A DNA stretch of 64,000 bases from Oryzomonas japonica (lineage in GTDB: Bacteria; Desulfobacterota; Desulfuromonadia; Geobacterales; Pseudopelobacteraceae), in the NCBI RefSeq assembly GCF_008802365.1, contig NZ_VZQZ01000001.1:124001-188000 (forward strand), given 5' to 3'. The notes under the pieces were generated by a model. That model made no database searches and was not told where the DNA came from. It saw only the letters and a list, made by a program, of their open reading frames with translations. Shown here one piece after another: positions 1 to 6,966 of this stretch. The translations under genes and the position numbers were made by a program. Within the stretch, counting starts at the first letter, position 1; the number at the start of each line of letters is the position of its first letter.

Positions 1-1
1 T

Positions 2-1669
2 ACTCCAATATCAAATAGCGCCCTTCAGATCATCCCCCTCGGGGGGCTGGGCGAGATCGGCCTGAACATGATGGCCTACCAGCACGGCGACGATATCATC
101 ATCGCCGACTGCGGCCTCATGTTTCCCGAGCCGGAGATGCTCGGCATCGACTACGTCATCCCCGACATCGCCTGGCTGCGGGAGCGCAGCGACCAGGTGC
201 GCGCCATCTGCCTGACCCACGGTCACGAGGACCACATCGGCGCCCTCCCCTTCGTGCTGCAAGAGTTGAACGTGCCGGTGTACGGCACGGCCCTGACCCT
301 CGGCTTCGTCAACGAAAAGCTCAAGGAGTACAAGCTGGACGGGGTGGTGGAACTGATCACGGTCAAGCCCCGGGACACGGTCGAACTGGGGTGCTTCCGG
401 GTGGAATTCCTGCGGGTGGCCCATTCCGTCGTGGACGGTTGTGCCCTGGCCATCACGAGCCCGGAAGGCGTGGTGATCCACACCGGCGACTTCAAGATCG
501 ACCAGACCCCGGTGGACGGGCAGCTGACCGACCTGGCCCGGCTTTCCGCCTACGGCGACCAGGGGGTGCTGGCCCTGCTTTCCGATTCCACCAATGTGGA
601 GCGGGAGGGGTACACCATTTCCGAGAAGTACGTGGGCGAGGCCTTTGCCGATATCTTTCCCAAGTGCCAGGGGCGTATCATCGTGGCGGCTTTTTCCAGC
701 AACATCCACCGCGTGCAGCAGGTGGCCGACGTGGCCATCGCCTGCGGCCGCAAGGTCCTGCTGAACGGCCGCTCCATGATCGCCAACGTGCGCATCGCCC
801 GCGAACTCGGCTACCTGAACATCCCCGACGACATGCTCCTTGACGTGCGCGAACTCCCCTATCTGCCGCCCGAGCAGGTCTGCATGGTCACCACCGGCAG
901 CCAGGGCGAGCCCATGTCGGCCCTGACCCGCATCGCCCTGGACGACCACAAGCAGATCAAGCTGGAGCGGGGCGACACGGTCATCCTCTCCTCCCGTTTC
1001 ATACCGGGCAACGAACGGACCATCTCGGAGTTGATCAATCATCTCTACCGCCGCGGGGCCGAGGTCTTCCACGAAAAGGTCTCCGAGGTCCACGTCTCGG
1101 GCCACGCCAGCCAGGAAGAGCTCAAGCTGATGATGAACGTCGTCCGGCCGCGTTTCTTCCTGCCGGTGCATGGCGAATACCGCCACCTGGTCAAGCATAT
1201 TCAGCTCGCCCAGAAGGTCGGCATCCCCGAGGAACGCTGCATCCTGGCCGTCAACGGCGACGTGGTCTCCTTTTACGCCGATACGGCGGCGATCACCGAA
1301 AAGGTGGAGTCGGGGCGGGTCTTCGTGGACGGCAAGGGGGTCGGCGACGTGGGGAGCGTGGTGCTCAAGGATCGCAAACACCTCTCCGAGGACGGCATGG
1401 TCGTGGTGATCATCGGCCTCAACCAGTCCAGCGGCGTCCTGATCCATGGGCCGGATATCGTATCCCGTGGGTTCGTGTTCGAGGACGAGAGCCAGGAGTA
1501 CCTGGAAACCGCCCGCGGCATCGTGGTCGATGCGCTGGACGAGTTGAACGACGAGATGCGCCGGGATTCGGAGGCGGTGAAGACCGCCGTGCGCCAGGCG
1601 TTGCGGCGCTTCTTCAAGAAGACCATCGAGCGGAGGCCGGTGATCCTGCCGGTGATCATGGAGATGTAG
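2..1669 (+). CDS. rnj: Ribonuclease J, 5'-truncated by window edge
   Basis: Metallo-beta-lactamase/beta-CASP ribonuclease that processes and degrades mRNA and rRNA in the cytoplasm. The reading frame is open to the left edge and already contains the family's N-terminal IPLGGLGEIGLNMM stretch, so only a few codons are probably missing; an internal ATG at 68 is not the start. Visible motifs: metal-binding THGHEDH about 60 codons in, HTGDFKID, SDSTNVE, and the beta-CASP histidines in HVSGHAS and LPVHGEYRHL. The C-terminal domain is present, giving 555 visible residues, close to full family length. Two hairpin terminators follow, so it ends its transcription unit. Confidence 0.95.
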   Translation, partial: TPISNSALQIIPLGGLGEIGLNMMAYQHGDDIIIADCGLMFPEPEMLGIDYVIPDIAWLRERSDQVRAICLTHGHEDHIGALPFVLQELNVPVYGTALTLGFVNEKLKEYKLDGVVELITVKPRDTVELGCFRVEFLRVAHSVVDGCALAITSPEGVVIHTGDFKIDQTPVDGQLTDLARLSAYGDQGVLALLSDSTNVEREGYTISEKYVGEAFADIFPKCQGRIIVAAFSSNIHRVQQVADVAIACGRKVLLNGRSMIANVRIARELGYLNIPDDMLLDVRELPYLPPEQVCMVTTGSQGEPMSALTRIALDDHKQIKLERGDTVILSSRFIPGNERTISELINHLYRRGAEVFHEKVSEVHVSGHASQEELKLMMNVVRPRFFLPVHGEYRHLVKHIQLAQKVGIPEERCILAVNGDVVSFYADTAAITEKVESGRVFVDGKGVGDVGSVVLKDRKHLSEDGMVVVIIGLNQSSGVLIHGPDIVSRGFVFEDESQEYLETARGIVVDALDELNDEMRRDSEAVKTAVRQALRRFFKKTIERRPVILPVIMEM

Positions 1670-1702
1670 CGGGAACTGCCTTCACACATTCGCAACCAAA
1701 GT

Positions 1703-1735
1703 AAGGGCCTACAGAGTTGATCTGTAGGCCCTTTT
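1703..1735 (+). terminator. Intrinsic terminator of the RNase J gene
   Basis: A 13-bp perfect stem (1703-1715 with 1721-1733), 5-nt loop, then a T run. It lies 34 bp after the RNase J stop codon. Confidence 0.9.
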
Positions 1736-1776
1736 TGTTATTGGTCCGAACAACATTTTTTGTATCAAAGTGATAC

Positions 1777-1814
1777 AAACGGCGGTGCCTGAACAGGTTT
1801 TAGGCGCCGTTTTT
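1777..1814 (+). terminator. Second terminator-like hairpin
   Basis: Bulged stem: 1777-1790 pairs with 1802-1812, closing with aaacggc/gccgttt, followed by five T. It may back up the first terminator. The rest of the roughly 300-bp gap (1670-1969) is AT-rich and probably holds the promoter of the next gene; I see no gene in it. Confidence 0.55.
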
Positions 1815-1969
1815 CATTTGAAAACAGCTGGATAGGCGATTGCCTCGTTTGTGTTAAATTTTTTAACATGCTGAAATTGCGTTGAAATGTGTGTTTTGGT
1901 GGAGTAGAAGGGGTATTGGTAAAAATGGATGGGAAATTATTGACTCAATGACTACACCATGGGGGGAAA

Positions 1970-2482
1970 ATGCTCACAAAGCTGGTGCTGGCACTCATCA
2001 TCCTGTCGCTTGGGTTCTCGCTCGCCGGAGCCGAGATGTACAAATGGGTGGATGAAAACGGTGTGGTGACCTTCAAGGACACGCCTCCCCCCGCATCCAA
2101 GAAGCGCAGGAAGGTAAAGGTCTATAGCGACAGCGACTTCGCTCCCGCTCCCCTCACTCAACCACAACCCCAGCCCGCAAAGCACAACACCACGAAGAGC
2201 GCCTTGGCGCCGACACCGCCCGCACCCCCCAAGAAGGAGAACTTCTCCGGTACGGTGGAACTCTACGTCACGGACTGGTGCGGCTACTGCAAAAAGGCCC
2301 AGGCTTACCTGAAGGGCCGGGGCATACCCTACGTTGCCTATGACATCGAAAAGGACGGCACCGCCCATAAACGTTACAAGGAACTGGGTGGCCGAGGCGT
2401 GCCGCTGATCATCATCGGCTCGAACAAGATGAACGGTTTTTCCCAGGAGTCCCTGGAGTATTATCTGAACAACGGCAGGTAA
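1970..2482 (+). CDS. Exported DUF4124-glutaredoxin fusion protein
   Basis: 170 residues. A signal peptide (about 1-21) is followed by a DUF4124-type beta segment (MYKWVDENGVVTFKDTPPP, about 23-41), a Pro/Gln/Lys-rich linker (about 42-92) and a glutaredoxin fold (about 94-170) with a CGYC redox centre at 104-107 and the conserved GVPLIIIG cis-proline segment. Glutaredoxins usually work in the cytoplasm with glutathione; here the signal peptide puts the domain in the periplasm, so a thiol-disulfide role on envelope proteins is inferred. The start follows a G-rich Shine-Dalgarno at 1961-1966. It is the last typical GC-rich gene before the AT-rich cassette island. Confidence 0.85.
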   Translation: MLTKLVLALIILSLGFSLAGAEMYKWVDENGVVTFKDTPPPASKKRRKVKVYSDSDFAPAPLTQPQPQPAKHNTTKSALAPTPPAPPKKENFSGTVELYVTDWCGYCKKAQAYLKGRGIPYVAYDIEKDGTAHKRYKELGGRGVPLIIIGSNKMNGFSQESLEYYLNNGR

Positions 2483-2614
2483 TGATCGGCGGCGAATTAC
2501 GGGGCCAGTATATTAAATTGAGAGTTAAGTATGCTGTCCCCGGAATTCCCCGGATGAAATCAATTTTTGAAAATTTTTGGGAAATTTTAATACGATTGCT
2601 CGCGAGGAACGACC

Positions 2615-2869
2615 TTGAAAAAACAAGAACTAATTAATTTAGCGTGGGCAATAGTATTTATTTTAGCAGGAATACTTATGATTTCCCTCAATGAGGGCGG
2701 TGGTGCATATAGTTACAAACAGCATATGCATGTACTATATCCTTCATCGTCAATAAAAGAAATATTTGGAACTTCTTGTATTTTGTTGGGAATATTCTTT
2801 TGTTTTTTAATTTATCGAGGGCATCAAAACCAAAAAGGGGCAAATAAGGTGACAGGCACCAAATTATGA
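2615..2869 (+). CDS. Small two-helix membrane protein, 3' end altered by a repeat
   Basis: 84 residues, TTG start with GAGGA at 2604-2608. Two hydrophobic segments (about 8-26 and 50-68) suggest a small inner-membrane protein; no family is recognised. The composition is much more AT-rich than the flanking genes, like the two cassette genes downstream. The last codons (KVTGTK) are written by the left arm of the inverted repeat at 2846-2866, so the original C-terminus was probably lost when that element inserted. It may be the remains of a first cassette, but no attC is left to prove it. Confidence 0.5.
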   Translation: MKKQELINLAWAIVFILAGILMISLNEGGGAYSYKQHMHVLYPSSSIKEIFGTSCILLGIFFCFLIYRGHQNQKGANKVTGTKL

Positions 2870-2963
2870 TATATGAGGATAGATGCCAAGAGCAGCCAGA
2901 GCGATAGCCGATACCTGCTTTTTCATCACCTCATCAAAAGAGTAATTGGTGTCTGTCACCTTT
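2846..2963. repeat. 118-bp inverted-repeat insertion (MITE/REP-like)
   Basis: Terminal arms 2846-2866 and 2943-2963 are inverted copies built around ggtgacaggcacc / ggtgtctgtcacc, with one mismatch and one indel over 20 bp. Between them is an open minus-strand stretch (32 codons from the right arm to a stop) that I do not recognise. The element cuts the end of the upstream gene and abuts the partial attC at 2965. The shape is that of a non-autonomous element mobilised in trans. Confidence 0.6.
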
Positions 2964-2964
2964 T

Positions 2965-2998
2965 GCCCTCCCGCCGGTGCGCCCCCGCGCCGTTGAAT
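2965..2998 (+). repeat. Right half of an attC site (attC0), left half lost
   Basis: Ends in the core GTTGAAT (2992-2998) and carries GCCGGTGCGCC, matching the right halves of the two complete attC sites downstream (GCCGCTGCGCC...CCGTT). The left half is missing because the inverted-repeat element ends at 2963. Confidence 0.65.
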
Positions 2999-3018
2999 CA
3001 AGTAAAAAAGGAAAATGT

Positions 3019-3312
3019 ATGTTCGTCATTTTCATGGTGTCCGCTGTCATATGGAACATTTCACTTATCCTGATTGGGGCGAGGCTTGATACGTGCCACA
3101 AAGAAGTAATTGGTGAACTGGGAATAGACGGAAGGTTGTTCTGCGGGTTCTCGATAAAACAATTCGTGAGATTGAATAAATTTATTTGCAAACGAGAATA
3201 CACCCAGTTGAAAGACAGGACATTGACGGTCTTCATTGGAGTCTATGTCCTTACTTTTCTGATCGGAATATTGACTTGGCTTAGTTTCGCATTCAACTTG
3301 ATTAGAACATGA
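3019..3312 (+). CDS. Cassette-borne small membrane protein, function unknown
   Basis: 97 residues from the ATG at 3019, which has AAGGA seven bases upstream and lies only 26 bp after the cassette boundary. Hydrophobic segments at about 1-19 and 73-93 flank a soluble middle with three cysteines (DTCHK, LFCGF, FICKR). No family is recognised. It has no terminator of its own and ends two bases before the attC, which is typical of cassettes. AT-rich compared with its neighbours, consistent with acquisition. Confidence 0.7.
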   Translation: MFVIFMVSAVIWNISLILIGARLDTCHKEVIGELGIDGRLFCGFSIKQFVRLNKFICKREYTQLKDRTLTVFIGVYVLTFLIGILTWLSFAFNLIRT

Positions 3313-3314
3313 AG

Positions 3315-3373
3315 ATTCAACCGCGCAGCGGCAGTTGGTCGCTTCGCGCCGCTGCGCCACGCTACCGTTGGGC
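3315..3373 (+). repeat. attC recombination site (59 bp), attC1
   Basis: Starts ATTCAAC (RYYYAAC) and ends GTTGGGC (GTTRRRY) exactly 59 bp later. The inner arms GCGCAGCGGC (3323-3332) and GCCGCTGCGC (3348-3357) pair perfectly around a loop containing CGCTTCGCG, as in classical 59-base elements. The recombination point would be between 3367 and 3368. Confidence 0.85.
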
Positions 3374-3390
3374 GATGAAGGAAATAAATT

Positions 3391-3792
3391 ATGCTTCGAT
3401 TGAGCATTTTTTTAAAAAGTCAGCGAAGAGAAATTGAAAAGCTGAAAAGCACAGAAATTGTTTGTTTAAGCGGTTTTGGCCAGCGGCTAATCGTGTTTTG
3501 GTCAGGCAAAGGACTCCAAGAAGAGATTGATTCAGGAAAATACCCAACCATTCAGAATTTCGATAGCTACCACACTGCTGACATTGCATTTCTTTACAGA
3601 GGAAAAAAGCAAGGCAGATTCTTGAACAGAACGAAAGAAAACTTATTGGAACTCGGAAAGGCTTGGAGAGAACGCCTTAACATAGAATTTCCCGGCGTTG
3701 AAGTGACTATCGTTGTTCATTTTGACCAAGGACTCTGGTTTCTGGACACCTATAATCACAAGATTGACATTCCAGACGGTATTTACCTGTAA
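3391..3792 (+). CDS. Cassette-borne protein of unknown function
   Basis: 133 residues, soluble, with no signal peptide or membrane segment. AAGGA at 3378-3382 lies eight bases before the ATG, 23 bp inside the cassette boundary. I recognise no family; the C-terminal half is beta-rich with many aromatics (FPGVEVTIVVHF, QGLWFLDTYNH, IPDGIYL), suggesting a compact single domain. Composition is AT-rich like the other cassette gene. Expression would need a promoter outside the cassette or read-through. Confidence 0.7.
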   Translation: MLRLSIFLKSQRREIEKLKSTEIVCLSGFGQRLIVFWSGKGLQEEIDSGKYPTIQNFDSYHTADIAFLYRGKKQGRFLNRTKENLLELGKAWRERLNIEFPGVEVTIVVHFDQGLWFLDTYNHKIDIPDGIYL

Positions 3793-3805
3793 ATAGAAGG
3801 GAAGC

Positions 3806-3863
3806 GCCCAACCACTCGGCGGCAGTAGAACCTCGCCGCCGCTGCGCCTCACCACCGTTACAA
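3806..3863 (+). repeat. attC recombination site (58 bp), attC2
   Basis: Starts GCCCAAC, the complement of its own cassette's first bases (GTTGGGC at 3367-3373). Inner arms CGGCGGC (3817-3823) and GCCGCCG (3835-3841) pair. The right half shares GCCGCTGCGCC and ACCGTT with attC1. The outer right core reads GTTACAA, one step off GTTRRRY, as expected where the array meets the chromosome. Confidence 0.8.
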
Positions 3864-3940
3864 CGACAGTTCCTCTACCCATTGCCCAGATTGGTCCGCG
3901 CTGGGGAGCCAGTACGGATGCGAACGAGAGACCCCCCCCC

Positions 3941-3970
3941 TTGACACCCCGTCACCACCCGCGCTAAACT
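3941..3970 (+). promoter_or_regulatory. Sigma-70-type promoter candidate
   Basis: TTGACA at 3941-3946 and TAAACT at 3965-3970, 18 bp apart, upstream of the sigma-54 activator gene. A run of nine C precedes it. Confidence 0.45.
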
Positions 3971-4063
3971 CAACTGTGTAAAATATTTACTCAAGTCGGG
4001 CCGCCGACCAGCACAGGATGCGCCGCTCCGCAGAGCGCATTCCACCCCGTCTCAGGAGTGCAT

Positions 4064-6883
4064 ATGCCCATCGATACAAGACTGGACGCCCTGCGCGTCA
4101 AGATCGCCACCTACGGCAAGGAGAACCAGGGGGAACTGCTGTACGCCCTCTCCGAGGGGGCCCGCCTGCTGTCGGGGAGCGAGCGGGTGCGGATCTACCT
4201 GGAAGACCTGACGCGGGGGGCGCTCTCCTGCGTCTATGCCACCGGCGACCAGGCGGCGACCATCCGGGATGTGCATTTCCCGATCATCTCCACCGAAACC
4301 GTGGTCTCCAGCGTCTTCGTCAGCCAGTATCCCGTGGATTTCAGGAGCGCCGTTGCCCCGCCCCTCTCGGCCGACCGCCTCTTTGCCGAGACCTTCGCCT
4401 TCCGCGCCGCCTGGATCATGCCGGTGGTGAGCCTGGGCAAATCCATCGGCGTGCTCTGCGTCGACAGCGAGACCGGCGGGGAGATCCTGAATGCCCAGGA
4501 CAAGTCCCTCCTGGCCGATTTTGCCGGTTTCGCGGCCGACCGGCTGGATCAGGCCCGTATCTACCACCAGCAGGTGCAGTTGGCCCGCCGCCTGGAGGAG
4601 TTCAAGGCCCGTGAGGCGGCGGGCATGATGGTGCAGTCGGCGGTGCGGCTGATCGAGAAGCTCTCCCTGGCGTCGGTGCTCGTGCCGGGGCAGCAGCCGG
4701 GAGCAACGGTGGGCGAACTGGAGATCCTGGCCAGCTATTCGGAGGACGCCCAACTCAAGGCGCTCTACGACCAGCAGGGCGCCATCGATCTGCACAAAGG
4801 CAAGTCACTGATCTCCCTGTATGTGAACGATCAGGCGGTGATCGACGACGAGCGTCTGCTCAAGCCGATCTTCATCGCCGACCTGACCCAGCACCGGCTG
4901 CAAAAGCGGGAGCTGACCGAGTCCATGGCCCTGCGTTCGCTGTACGTGGTGCCGCGCTTCGAGCCCAAGAGCCGCCGCATCATCTGCCTGGTCAACTACT
5001 TTTCCCACGACCTGTACCGTTTCAGCGATTTCGAGATGGGGCTGTTGCAGACCCACGCCGAGATGGTGGAACGGGTCATCAGCGAGGTGGGGGGCGAGCA
5101 TCTGGAGATCCGGGTCCTGTCCGAGATCACCGACCTGTTGAACGAGAGCACCGAGAGCCTCCAGCCGTTTTTGACCAAGGTGCTCTCCAAGGCCACCGAG
5201 CTGATCGGCGCGGATACCGGCAGCATCGCCGTGGTCAGCGAGCGGGACGGGGTCAAGTGGCTGGTGGTGGAGGACGAGGCCGGGAACATCATCGGCGCCA
5301 AGAACAAGGAATGGCTCAAGAGGTATATCCCGCCGTTTCTGATCGGCGGCCCGGAGCTGCCGTCCGAGGAGCGCAGCCTCACCGGCTACGTGGCCTTCAC
5401 CAAGCAGCCCAAGATCATAGCAAAGGTCGAGGAGGAACAGCAGGCCGGCGGCTTCCACCGTTCCATGAGCGATCTCCTGAAGAGCGAGATCGCCGTGCCG
5501 GTCATCTGCGACGACGAGGTGATCGCGGTGATCTGCCTCAATTCCCTGTACTACGACCATTTTCGCGAAGAACACCGCCGCATCCTGCAAATCATCGGCT
5601 CCCTGACCGCCCGGCACATCTCGGACCTGCAACGCATCGAACGCCTCCAGGGGGAGGTAAACCGGCTGACCAGCGACGTGGCGTACAAGGACCCGCACGT
5701 CTCCTCCTACCGCCTGGGCAACATGATTGGCAACAGCTCCGCGTCCCAGGCCGTGGTGGAGTTCATCAGCACCGTCTCGCCGCCGCTCTTCAACCGGATC
5801 GTCTTTTGGAACCGCAACATCCTCCAGGAGGCCACCATCGGGCTCCCGTCGATCCTGGTGACCGGCCCCACCGGTTCGGGCAAGGAGTTCTTCTTCAACA
5901 ACCTCTACAACAACCTGAACGGCCTCTACCGCCAGCAGATCAATCCGGGGGGCGAGTTGCCGGTCAAGAAGACCAACATCGCCGCCTATGCCGGCGACCT
6001 GACCTATTCCGAGCTGTTCGGCCACAAGAAGGGGGCCTTTACCGGCGCCTACACCGACCGGCGCGGCATCCTGGAGGAGACCATCGGCGGCATCGTCTTT
6101 TTGGACGAGATCGGCGACGCCGACCCCAAGACCCAGGTGCAGTTGCTCCGCTTTCTGGACAACGGCGGCTTCGTGCGCCTGGGGGAGAACACGGAACGCT
6201 ACAGCCGGGTGCTCGTGGTGGCCGCCACCAACAAGAACCTGCAGGAGGAGATCGCCGCCGGTCGCTTCCGCGAGGACCTGTACCACCGCCTGGCCGAGCT
6301 CTCCATCCGCCTCCCTTCCCTCAACGAGCGGCGCGAGGATATCCCCGACCTGTCGGTGCACTTTCTGGGCAAGCTGTACCGCACCTACCGGGGCGAAAGC
6401 GAACCCTCGGACAAGCCCCCCGTCCTCACCAAGGGGGCCAAGGAAATCCTCACACGGCACACCTACAAGGGAAACATCCGCGAACTGCGCAGCATCCTGC
6501 TCAGGACGCTCTTTTTCCGGCGCACGAACGTCATCTCCGGCGACGCCATCGCCCAGGCCATTGCCGGCATGGGGGAGGGGGAGCACAGCGCCCGGCCGCT
6601 CCCGCCGGCCCGCGATCTGGACGAGCGGCTGGCGGACGACATCCTGGAACGGATCGCCGCAGGGGGCGATTTCTGGGGCGAGGTCTACGAGCCGTTTACC
6701 CGCAGCGACATCCCGCGGGAGACGGTGCGGCTGGTGATCGAGAAGGCGCGCGCCACGGCGGGCAAGACCCTGCCGGCCGTGGCGCGCCACCTCAAGGCGG
6801 TGGGTGGGGGGGCAGCGGAGGAGGAGCGGCTGCGGCTGTACAAGTTCAAGAATTTTCTCTACAAGACGGTGAAGCTCGGCTGA
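4064..6883 (+). CDS. GAF-domain sigma-54-dependent transcriptional activator
   Basis: 939 residues; the ATG at 4064 has AGGAG at 4054-4058. The N-terminal two thirds hold GAF-like sensor modules (about 20-180, 200-340, 370-530). The AAA+ domain has Walker A GPTGSGKE (about 600), the sigma-54-contacting GAFTGA loop (about 656), Walker B FLDEIGD and the second-region arginines RFREDLYHRL. It should use ATP to open sigma-54 promoters in response to a small-molecule or redox signal. The C-terminus lacks a plain Fis-type helix-turn-helix; a lysine/arginine-rich helical end (AVARHLKAVGGG...KNFLYKTVKL) takes its place. Convergent with the cytochrome operon; target genes are not evident. Confidence 0.85.
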   Translation: MPIDTRLDALRVKIATYGKENQGELLYALSEGARLLSGSERVRIYLEDLTRGALSCVYATGDQAATIRDVHFPIISTETVVSSVFVSQYPVDFRSAVAPPLSADRLFAETFAFRAAWIMPVVSLGKSIGVLCVDSETGGEILNAQDKSLLADFAGFAADRLDQARIYHQQVQLARRLEEFKAREAAGMMVQSAVRLIEKLSLASVLVPGQQPGATVGELEILASYSEDAQLKALYDQQGAIDLHKGKSLISLYVNDQAVIDDERLLKPIFIADLTQHRLQKRELTESMALRSLYVVPRFEPKSRRIICLVNYFSHDLYRFSDFEMGLLQTHAEMVERVISEVGGEHLEIRVLSEITDLLNESTESLQPFLTKVLSKATELIGADTGSIAVVSERDGVKWLVVEDEAGNIIGAKNKEWLKRYIPPFLIGGPELPSEERSLTGYVAFTKQPKIIAKVEEEQQAGGFHRSMSDLLKSEIAVPVICDDEVIAVICLNSLYYDHFREEHRRILQIIGSLTARHISDLQRIERLQGEVNRLTSDVAYKDPHVSSYRLGNMIGNSSASQAVVEFISTVSPPLFNRIVFWNRNILQEATIGLPSILVTGPTGSGKEFFFNNLYNNLNGLYRQQINPGGELPVKKTNIAAYAGDLTYSELFGHKKGAFTGAYTDRRGILEETIGGIVFLDEIGDADPKTQVQLLRFLDNGGFVRLGENTERYSRVLVVAATNKNLQEEIAAGRFREDLYHRLAELSIRLPSLNERREDIPDLSVHFLGKLYRTYRGESEPSDKPPVLTKGAKEILTRHTYKGNIRELRSILLRTLFFRRTNVISGDAIAQAIAGMGEGEHSARPLPPARDLDERLADDILERIAAGGDFWGEVYEPFTRSDIPRETVRLVIEKARATAGKTLPAVARHLKAVGGGAAEEERLRLYKFKNFLYKTVKLG

Positions 6884-6908
6884 GGAGAAATCTTCGGAAT
6901 GGAACGAA

Positions 6909-6941
6909 CGAAGGCCGGGCGCAACTGCTGCCCGGCCTTCG
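6909..6941. terminator. Hairpin between convergent genes
   Basis: Perfect 12-bp stem (6909-6920 with 6930-6941), 9-nt loop. It lies between the activator stop and the cytochrome stop. There is no clear T run on either strand, so efficiency is uncertain. Confidence 0.6.
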
Positions 6942-6966
6942 CTGTTATGGGTGATGTATTACGCCG

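Larger units (their letters stand above)
2965..3863 (+). mobile_element. Integron gene-cassette array without integrase (CALIN)
   Basis: Two consecutive cassettes bounded by attC sites: cassette A 2993-3367 (375 bp) and cassette B 3368-3857 (490 bp). Each has one AT-rich promoterless small gene in the same orientation, followed by a GC-rich palindromic attC. The core-site logic of true cassettes holds. Cassette A begins after G of GTTGAAT and its own attC begins ATTCAAC, the exact complement. Cassette B begins after G of GTTGGGC and its attC begins GCCCAAC, again complementary. No tyrosine integrase of IntI type lies in the window. Confidence 0.85.

Noticed and set aside
2524-2530. GTTAAGT as a possible left boundary of a first cassette for gene 2615
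   Set aside because: Seven matching bases alone are weak: no attC arms precede it and the gene starts 85 bp later. A shared ggaattccccgga at 2543-2555 and 14801-14813 is likewise too short to interpret.
4805-6790. Long open frame on the minus strand inside the sigma-54 activator gene
   Set aside because: Antisense mirror of a GC-rich gene with codon-position bias; low-complexity product, no ribosome site, no motifs.
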